From Methylorubrum salsuginis (GTDB lineage: Bacteria; Pseudomonadota; Alphaproteobacteria; Rhizobiales; Beijerinckiaceae), in assembly GCF_900114375.1 (NCBI RefSeq), contig NZ_FOSV01000003.1:175499-239498 (forward strand): a stretch of DNA of 64,000 nucleotides, written 5' to 3'. Shown here piece after piece: positions 58,756 through 64,000 of the stretch. The translations under genes were made by a program, and so were the position numbers. Positions within the stretch are counted from its first letter, which is position 1, and each line of letters starts with the position of its first letter. The notes under the pieces were generated by a model that had not been told where the DNA came from, searched no databases, and saw only the letters and a program-made list of their open reading frames with translations.

Positions 58756-60147
58756 TCAGCGGCGCTCGGCCTCGCACAGCCGCGCCACCGCCCGCTCATA
58801 GGCCTTGGCATCGAATTTCTTCAGGGAATTCCCGCTCTGGTAGCGGACACTCCCAAAAATCTTCCGGGTCTGCCACGGGCGGTCGTGCAGGCCGTAGACC
58901 CAGGCGACGTTGGTGAAGGAATTGGCGTCGCGCCCGTCGAGGAAGTAGCGGTTGTTGAGCCGCAGGGTGACGGCGAAGCCCTCGGCGGGCGTGGGCGACC
59001 ATTCGAGGATCTTCTTGCCCCAGTACATGCGCAGCTGGTTGTGCATGTAGCCGGTCTCGCGCATCTCGCGCATCGCCACGTTCCAGTAATGGTCGTGGGT
59101 CTTCCCCTCGGCCAGTGCCTCTTCCGAATAGAGGTGCGGGCGCGGGTCGTCGGCATGCTCGGCGAGCGTCTTCCTGGCCCAGTCCGGCAGGGCGGTCTCG
59201 TAGCGGTCGTAACCGTCCGTGTGGAACACGTGGTTCATGGCGAGTTCGCGCCGGACGATCAGTTCCTCCAGATAGGCCGAGCGGTCATCGGCATCGCCGA
59301 CCTTCGCCGCACGGATGGCGAGCCCGATCTCGACCGGCGAGATCTGTCCGAAATGCAGGTAGGGGCTCATATGGGAGGCCGCCCCGGCTTCCGGCTTGTT
59401 GCGGCCCGCGCCGTAGCCCTCGAACGCCGCCTTCAGGAATTCCTTGAGGCGCCGCGAGGCCTCGCCATGTCCGCCGCGAAAGCGCTTCACCGGGCCGACG
59501 ACCGTATCGAGGGTGAGGATTTTCAGGAGCTTTTCGGGGTCGGAGACGTCGAGACCGCCCTTGAGCCCGAGCCCTTCGGCGGATTTTGCCACCTTGCGCG
59601 GCTTCAACGCCTCCAGAAACTCATCGAACCGCTTGTTGAGCTTGGGCCGCAGCGTGCGCGCGGCGTATTCGTGCTTGGTCGAGGCGGTCTCGACCGGCAC
59701 GACCACGTCGCCCTCGACCTGCACGACGCGGCACCCGGCTCCCTTCTCGATCTCGGCGTACCAGCGCCGCTGGATCGTCAGATAGCCGCGATCCAGCACC
59801 AGCAGGGCGGCGCGCTGCGACAGGTCGAGCGCCACTTCGGGCGGCGTGCCCCGGCGCAGCAGGAAGGCGATGCCGCGCCGCTCGAGCGCCGCCGCGACCT
59901 CGCTGAGCCCCTCGAGCATGAAGGCGTAGTGCCGGGCGTTGGCCTCGGGAAAGCCGTTGGCACCGTCGAGCAGCCCGAAGCAGACCAGCACCGGTAGGCC
60001 GAGAGAGCCCGCCTCCTCGACGGCGAGTTCGAGGGCCGGATTGAAGGCGGCGCGCTGCGATTGCTGCATGAGGTAGAGCACGTAATCCGCCCCCTCGCGG
60101 GGCGGCTCGTCCCGCAGGACGCGGATTCGTGCGGATTGAATCGCCAT
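58756..60147 (-). CDS. Deoxyribodipyrimidine photolyase, class II
   Basis: The 463-residue protein has an N-terminal photolyase alpha/beta domain (VLYLMQQSQRAAFNPALELA, GLPVLVCFGLLDG) and a C-terminal FAD domain (ASHMSPYLHFGQISPVEIGL, YLEELIVRRELAMNHVFH). MYWGKKILEWSP and NRYFLDGRDANSFTNVAWVY with GLHDRPW are typical of class II CPD photolyases, which repair cyclobutane pyrimidine dimers using blue light. Such repair suits a leaf-surface or sun-exposed bacterium. The ATG at 60147 is chosen; an upstream frame to 60315 is not homologous. Confidence 0.93.
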   Translation of the reverse strand: MAIQSARIRVLRDEPPREGADYVLYLMQQSQRAAFNPALELAVEEAGSLGLPVLVCFGLLDGANGFPEANARHYAFMLEGLSEVAAALERRGIAFLLRRGTPPEVALDLSQRAALLVLDRGYLTIQRRWYAEIEKGAGCRVVQVEGDVVVPVETASTKHEYAARTLRPKLNKRFDEFLEALKPRKVAKSAEGLGLKGGLDVSDPEKLLKILTLDTVVGPVKRFRGGHGEASRRLKEFLKAAFEGYGAGRNKPEAGAASHMSPYLHFGQISPVEIGLAIRAAKVGDADDRSAYLEELIVRRELAMNHVFHTDGYDRYETALPDWARKTLAEHADDPRPHLYSEEALAEGKTHDHYWNVAMREMRETGYMHNQLRMYWGKKILEWSPTPAEGFAVTLRLNNRYFLDGRDANSFTNVAWVYGLHDRPWQTRKIFGSVRYQSGNSLKKFDAKAYERAVARLCEAERR

Positions 60148-60388
60148 GCGTGTCTGGTTCCGGACCGGGCGGCGTGATTCGGGCGGCCCGTCACCCGGAT
60201 GGCCGCTGCGGCGACGAATGCGCGAGCCGGGCGAAGGTTGCCCGGGTTCGCGCCGTTGACGGTGGACGATCCCCGCGAGACGGCTGGCGGCGCAAAAAAT
60301 CGCGAGCCGGCTCAAGTGGATGGAGGATCCAGGGGCATCGAAGCGTCGCCGTTCTACTCGATTCGCGCCCGCGAAACCTTGGGCCGCC

Positions 60389-60604
60389 GGCCCGAATTGG
60401 TATGCGACATTTCGGATACAGACCCGGCGGATGTGCGTCCGAACACCCTTGGAAACGACGATTGCGGGCCGGACCGCTTGAAAAAATCCCGGGAGAGCGC
60501 AGTTTGTGCATTGCGGGAACGCGGACGGCGTCCTCGGTCCCGCTGCCCTCCTTGGGCGTTTCCTCCCTAGACTTCGGGCCGCCTCGCAAGGGCGGCTTTT
60601 TTTT
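60389..60604 (+). ncRNA. ssrS: Probable 6S RNA with Rho-independent terminator
   Basis: The stretch has no coding sense. GGCCCGAA (60389-60396) pairs with TTCGGGCC (60573-60580) to close a domain of about 190 bases. Inside, GGAAACG (60451-60457) pairs with CGTTTCC (60557-60563). A distal hairpin GCGGGA...TCCCGC (60513-60543) contains GGAC-GGC-GTCC. The 3' part CTTGGGCGTTTCCTCCCTAG before the closing stem is what I recall for alphaproteobacterial 6S RNA. GCCGCC-TCGCAAG-GGCGGC then T8 (60597-60604) ends it. 6S RNA binds sigma-70 RNA polymerase in stationary phase. This is from recall and folding by hand. Confidence 0.6.
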
Positions 60605-60610
60605 GCCCGG

Positions 60611-61708
60611 TCAGCCGCGCGCGCGGGCCCGGATCATGAAGTTGTCGTAGGTGTATTCCGCCACTTGGAACCAGAGGTATTCCTCGTTGCGGAAGGTGCG
60701 CAAAGCCTCGTAGATGCGCTTGAAGTCGGGGTTCTTGGCCGAGAGGTCGGCATAGACCTCGTTCGCGGCCTTCCAGGCGGCCTCCATCACGTCCTGCGGA
60801 AAAGGCCGCAATTGCGCGCCGCCGGAGACGAGCCGGCGCAGGGCCTGCGGGTTGCGCGCGTCGTAGCGGGCCTGGACCTCTTGGTTCACCTGCGCGGCGG
60901 CGCCCTTGAGGATCGCCTGATAGGCCTTCGGCAGCGCCTTCCAGGCCTCGGCGTTGATCCAGAAGTGCAGCATCGCGCCGCCCTCCCAGAATCCCGGATA
61001 ATGGTAGATCGAGGCGACCTTCTGCAGGCCGAGCCGCTCGTCGTCGTGCGGGCCGATCCATTCGGCGGCATCCAGCGCCCGGCTTTCCAGGGCAGCGGCG
61101 ATGTCGGGGCCGGGCGTCGCCTGTACCGCGGCGCCGAGCTTGGCCATCACCGTGGCGCCGAGCCCGGTGACCCGCAGCTTGAGCCCCTGGACATCGTTGA
61201 CCGTCCGGATCTCCTTGCGGAACCAGCCGCCCATCTGCGCGCCGGTGTTGCCGCCCGGCAGCGCCGTGAGCCCCTGCTTGGCGAAGATCTCGGAGAACAG
61301 CTCCGATGCCCCCCCTTGGAGCCACCACGCATTCTGGCCCCGGGCGTTGAGCCCGAACGGCATCGCGGCGGCCAGCGCGAAGGCCGGATTCCGGCCCATG
61401 CCCAGCGTCGCGGGGGCGTGGCCCATCTCGACCTTGGCGCCGGAGACCGCATCGAGCACGCCGTCGCCGGGAACGGTCTCGCCCGCGGCCGAGACCTGGA
61501 TCTGGAAGCGACCGTCGGTCGCCTCGGCCACCGACTTGGCGAAGCTCTCGGCCGCACCGAACAGGATGTCGAGGTTGCGGGCAAAGCCCGAGGCGAGACG
61601 CCAGCGCAGTTCGGGGGCGGCCTGTTGCGCGTGTGCCGGGGCGCCGAGCGCGGCGGCGCCGAGGCCGGCGGCGAGGAGCGCGCGCCGGGGCAGGATCGGC
61701 TGGGGCAT
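60611..61708 (-). CDS. TRAP-transporter DctP-family solute-binding protein, orphan
   Basis: The 365-residue exported protein has a Tat/Sec-like signal (PRRALLAAGLGAAALGAPAHA) and the DctP fold: WRLASGFARNLDILFGAAES, FWINAEAWKALPKAYQAIL and the ligand-binding Arg in GLKLRVTGLGATVMAKLGAA. AALESRALDAAEWIGPHDDE suggests binding of a carboxylate such as a 2-oxo acid (TakP-like). The membrane subunits DctQ and DctM are not adjacent, so it pairs with a permease elsewhere. It faces the 6S candidate. Confidence 0.85.
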   Translation of the reverse strand: MPQPILPRRALLAAGLGAAALGAPAHAQQAAPELRWRLASGFARNLDILFGAAESFAKSVAEATDGRFQIQVSAAGETVPGDGVLDAVSGAKVEMGHAPATLGMGRNPAFALAAAMPFGLNARGQNAWWLQGGASELFSEIFAKQGLTALPGGNTGAQMGGWFRKEIRTVNDVQGLKLRVTGLGATVMAKLGAAVQATPGPDIAAALESRALDAAEWIGPHDDERLGLQKVASIYHYPGFWEGGAMLHFWINAEAWKALPKAYQAILKGAAAQVNQEVQARYDARNPQALRRLVSGGAQLRPFPQDVMEAAWKAANEVYADLSAKNPDFKRIYEALRTFRNEEYLWFQVAEYTYDNFMIRARARG

Positions 61709-61823
61709 CGTGTCGTCCGGCCTCGCATCCCGGCGGCACCATCCGCCGCACCGGTGCCATACACGCGAGGGGACAGGCGGGAAAGCGTCGCCTCGCCGCC
61801 GGGCGCGTGCTACGGGAGGCGCC

Positions 61824-62399
61824 GTGCATACCGAAAACCTCCATCTCCACACCGTCTGCGGCCTCGACGAGCTGGTCGAGCACGAGGCGCGGGGCGTCAG
61901 CCACGTCCTGTCGATCCTCGATCCCGACCGGGCCGATCCGACCGCCTTCTCGACCTACGGCGCGCACCAGCGGATCACGCTCCGCTTCCACGACGCCATC
62001 GAGCCGGCGCCCGGCCTCGTCCTGCCGGAGCGGAAGGACGTGGACACGATCCTGGCCTTCGGCCGCGAGGCGGCGGCCTCCGGAGCCGAGGTGCACATCC
62101 TCGTCCATTGCCATGTCGGCATCTCGCGCTCGACGGCGGCGCTCGCCAGCCTGTTCGCGCAATCGGAACCCGAGACGCCGGCCGAGACGCTGATCGCCCG
62201 CCTGCACGAGCAGCGGGAGAAGGCGTGGCCGAACGCCCGGATGATCGCCTTCGCCGACGACATCCTGGGCCGGGGCGGCAGCCTGAGCGAGGCGGTGCGC
62301 CGGCTCCACGCCCTGCAACTGCGCAAGCGTCCGCATCTCGACGCCATCATGCGCGACCTCGGCCGCGGCGCCGAGGTGGACGCCGCCTTGCGAGGGTAG
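61824..62399 (+). CDS. Dual-specificity protein tyrosine phosphatase
   Basis: The 191-residue protein has the phosphatase signature LVHCHVGISRSTAALASLFA with catalytic Cys96 and Arg102 (HCxxGxSRS). The general-acid Asp is probably in FHDAIEP. This form resembles rhizobial 'protein-tyrosine-phosphatase-like' enzymes of undefined substrate. The GTG start is supported by GGGAGGC. The TAG stop at 62397-62399 lies in the first bases of a dispersed palindromic repeat, so the repeat may have set the C-terminus. Confidence 0.85.
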   Translation: MHTENLHLHTVCGLDELVEHEARGVSHVLSILDPDRADPTAFSTYGAHQRITLRFHDAIEPAPGLVLPERKDVDTILAFGREAAASGAEVHILVHCHVGISRSTAALASLFAQSEPETPAETLIARLHEQREKAWPNARMIAFADDILGRGGSLSEAVRRLHALQLRKRPHLDAIMRDLGRGAEVDAALRG

Positions 62400-62445
62400 A
62401 GCGTCGTCCCGAAAGGTGGTTTCCGGCTTTCGGAAAGGACGATGC
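62398..62445. repeat. Dispersed palindromic repeat, copy 3
   Basis: AGAGCGTCGTCCCGAAAGGTG then GTTTCCGGCTTTCGGAAAG and GACGATGC. It has the same length and architecture as the copies at 44495 and 44558. GCGTCGTCC/GGACGATGC and CCGAAAG/CTTTCGG form stems. It overlaps the phosphatase stop codon. Confidence 0.75.
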
Positions 62446-62464
62446 GGCACACCAACCGAGAGGG

Positions 62465-63580
62465 TCAGTTCCCCTTGGCGGGCGTGAAGATCCCGTCGCG
62501 CCAGACGTAGAGCACGTAGCCCTGGGCGGTGATGTCGCCCTTGGCGTCGAAGCCGACGGTGCCGAGCACCGTATCGAAGCGCTCGGCGTGGAGCGTCTTG
62601 GCGATCACGGCCGGATCGGTGCTGCGGGCGAAATTGGCCGCCGCCACCAGCACCTGAAGCGCGGCGTAGCCGTAGATCATCGAACCGTCCGCCTCGACCC
62701 CCTGCCCCTTGAAGGCGGCGACCACGCCCTGCGCCTCGGGCTTGCGGCTCGGGTCGAGATAGAAGGTCATCAGCACGCCGTTGCTGGCCCCGCCGGCGAT
62801 CTTGGCGAAGTCCGGCGTGGCGATGGCGGAGGTGCCGAACCATTGCGGGCGGAAGCCCCGCTCCGCCGAAATCCGCACGAGCCGGCCCATCTCCTGCGCG
62901 TCGCCGCCGTAATAGACCACGTCGATCCCCGCGGCCTTGAGCCGGTCGGCGAGCGCCGCGTCGTCGGCGTCGCTCGCCTGGAAGGCGGTGAACAGCGCCT
63001 CGTTCACGCCGATGCGGTTGAGGTTGTCCTTGGTGGCCGCCGCGAGCTGGCGCGAGGCCGGGGACAGGTCGTTGAGGATCGCGATCTTCCGGTCGCGGAA
63101 GCGCTCGGCCAGGATCGCGGCGGAGAGCTTGCCCTGGTCGTCGTCCCGGCCGCAGACCCGGAAGATGGTCGGGAACGAGCGATCGGTCAGCTTGGCGGCC
63201 ACCGAGGCCGCCGTGATCATCACGATGCCGTGGGCGGCGTAGACTTCGGAGGCCGCGAGCGAGGCGTTCGAGCAGACATGGCCGACGACGAGGCGGACAT
63301 CGGCCTGGACGTAGTGGTTGGCGACCGCGACCGCCTGATTCGAGTCGCAGGAATCGTCCTGCACGTCGAGCACGATGGTCTGCCCGTCGAGGCCGCCCTT
63401 GGCGTTGGCGTCGCGCGCCGCCGCCTGGACGCCGCGCAGCACCTGTTCGCCCACGGCGACGTAGGGGCCGGTGCGCGGCACCGCCACGCCGACGGTGATG
63501 TCCGCGGCGGCGGGCGCGGCGCCGGACAGGGCGAACCCGGCCAGCAGGGTGCCGAGGACGAGGAGGCGTCGGACCGTCAT
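62465..63580 (-). CDS. Branched-chain amino acid-type ABC transporter binding protein (LivK-like)
   Basis: The 371-residue protein has a signal peptide (MTVRRLLVLGTLLAGFALSG) and the periplasmic-binding fold type I of LivK: ITVGVAVPRTGPYVAVGEQV, VVGHVCSNASLAASEVYAAH and VYYGGDAQEMGRLVRISAER. It would bind an amino acid or related ligand for an ABC importer. No livHMGF genes are adjacent, so it is an orphan binding protein. The start at 63580 leads directly into the signal peptide. Confidence 0.88.
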   Translation of the reverse strand: MTVRRLLVLGTLLAGFALSGAAPAAADITVGVAVPRTGPYVAVGEQVLRGVQAAARDANAKGGLDGQTIVLDVQDDSCDSNQAVAVANHYVQADVRLVVGHVCSNASLAASEVYAAHGIVMITAASVAAKLTDRSFPTIFRVCGRDDDQGKLSAAILAERFRDRKIAILNDLSPASRQLAAATKDNLNRIGVNEALFTAFQASDADDAALADRLKAAGIDVVYYGGDAQEMGRLVRISAERGFRPQWFGTSAIATPDFAKIAGGASNGVLMTFYLDPSRKPEAQGVVAAFKGQGVEADGSMIYGYAALQVLVAAANFARSTDPAVIAKTLHAERFDTVLGTVGFDAKGDITAQGYVLYVWRDGIFTPAKGN

Positions 63581-63802
63581 GTCGCCTGTTTCCCAGCCGC
63601 CTGCGCCTTTGCCAAGGTCCATCGGCCCGAAACCCCACCGCCGCTCAGGACGGCGTTCCTGTTACTTATTCCGCCTGCGCGCCGGTCCGACCGAGCGTGC
63701 GGGGCTCCCCGCCCCATGGAACGATGCGCGCGCGCCGCTGGCAAGTCGGCCTTTCGGACAAGCCGGGACAAATCGGGCCGGACGATGGTCCTAACGCGGG
63801 TT

Positions 63803-64000
63803 TTACCGCGAGAGGCGGTAGATCGAGGCGGCGGAGCCGACCGGGGCCGCCACCGTCGAGACCACGCTGAGCACCTTGGCGACCTCGGAGAACGGCGCAT
63901 TCGACACGTAGAGCAGGTCGCGGTTGCGCATCCGGAACGTCTGGGTGAGGAACAGGCTCTGCGGATCGCGCATGTTGACCCGGTACACCACCGGAACCTG
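63803..64000 (-). CDS. Polysaccharide export protein, C-terminal end (cut by right edge)
   Basis: The partial frame (QVPVVYRVNMRDPQSLFLTQ, TFRMRNRDLLYVSNAPFSEV, then AKVLSVVSTVAAPVGSAASI) is the C-terminal part of a Wza/ExoF-like outer-membrane polysaccharide export protein, with the SLBB domain mostly beyond the window. RDPQSLFLTQTFRMRNRDLLYV is typical of rhizobial exporters. It suggests a capsule or exopolysaccharide cluster to the right. The true start is outside the window. Confidence 0.75.
   Translation of the reverse strand, partial: QVPVVYRVNMRDPQSLFLTQTFRMRNRDLLYVSNAPFSEVAKVLSVVSTVAAPVGSAASIYRLSR

Noticed and set aside
60567..63638. Minus-strand frame of 1023 codons
   Set aside because: It runs out of frame through the LivK and DctP genes and antisense to the phosphatase gene; the real frames have signal peptides and conserved motifs.

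Overview
The window is about 70% GC and comes from a pink-pigmented methylotroph of the Methylorubrum/Methylobacterium group (Alphaproteobacteria, Rhizobiales). The best marker is the gene cut by the left edge. It encodes the N-terminal two thirds of MxaF, the large subunit of the calcium-dependent PQQ methanol dehydrogenase. Its promoter has the AAGACA-N18-TAGAAA form described for Methylobacterium mxaF. A secreted trypsin-like protein is divergent from it, in the position that mxaW holds in M. extorquens.

2.6-13.4 kb: a high-affinity potassium uptake island (kdpF-A-B-C-D-E plus an EIIA-Ntr-like PTS gene) with two tiny membrane ORFs. It is bracketed by decayed IS3-family remnants in opposite orientation and by a pair of inverted, diverged 58-bp repeats, and it looks like a fossil transposable block. 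kdpD carries an in-frame insertion of a dispersed palindromic repeat. A tRNA-Gly(UCC) follows.

13.8-31.5 kb: small envelope proteins, an EI24/CysZ-like membrane protein, a kelch protein, a flavin amine oxidase and a membrane cyclic-nucleotide-binding protein. Then come the sulfate ABC transporter operon (sbp-cysT-cysW-cysA), YqgE, a Prx5 peroxiredoxin, thrB, ispH, a CPA2 K+/H+ antiporter and a MATE exporter.

31.6-43.6 kb: a DUF937 protein, an orphan Flp pilin, a tam methyltransferase broken by a one-base deletion, mscL and small envelope proteins. A MarR/response-regulator/histidine-kinase operon is divergent from ilvE. Next are an ECF sigma factor with a NepR-like N-terminus and gyrB.

43.8-64 kb: housekeeping and accessory genes: an MBL hydrolase, an acyl-CoA thioesterase, a DEAD-box helicase, a mercaptopyruvate sulfurtransferase, a heparinase-like protein, purH, an exported ferritin-like protein with an outer-membrane barrel protein, a class II photolyase, orphan TRAP and Liv binding proteins, a dual-specificity phosphatase and a polysaccharide-export gene cut by the right edge. 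A gene-free stretch at 60.39-60.60 kb has the shape of 6S RNA.

Two themes recur. One is osmotic and ion physiology (Kdp, CPA2 antiporter, MscL). The other is a set of short dispersed palindromes of the Rhizobiales 'AGAGCATC...GATGC' type, which sit between genes, inside kdpD and over the stop codon of the phosphatase gene. No CRISPR array, prophage or classical defence system was seen.
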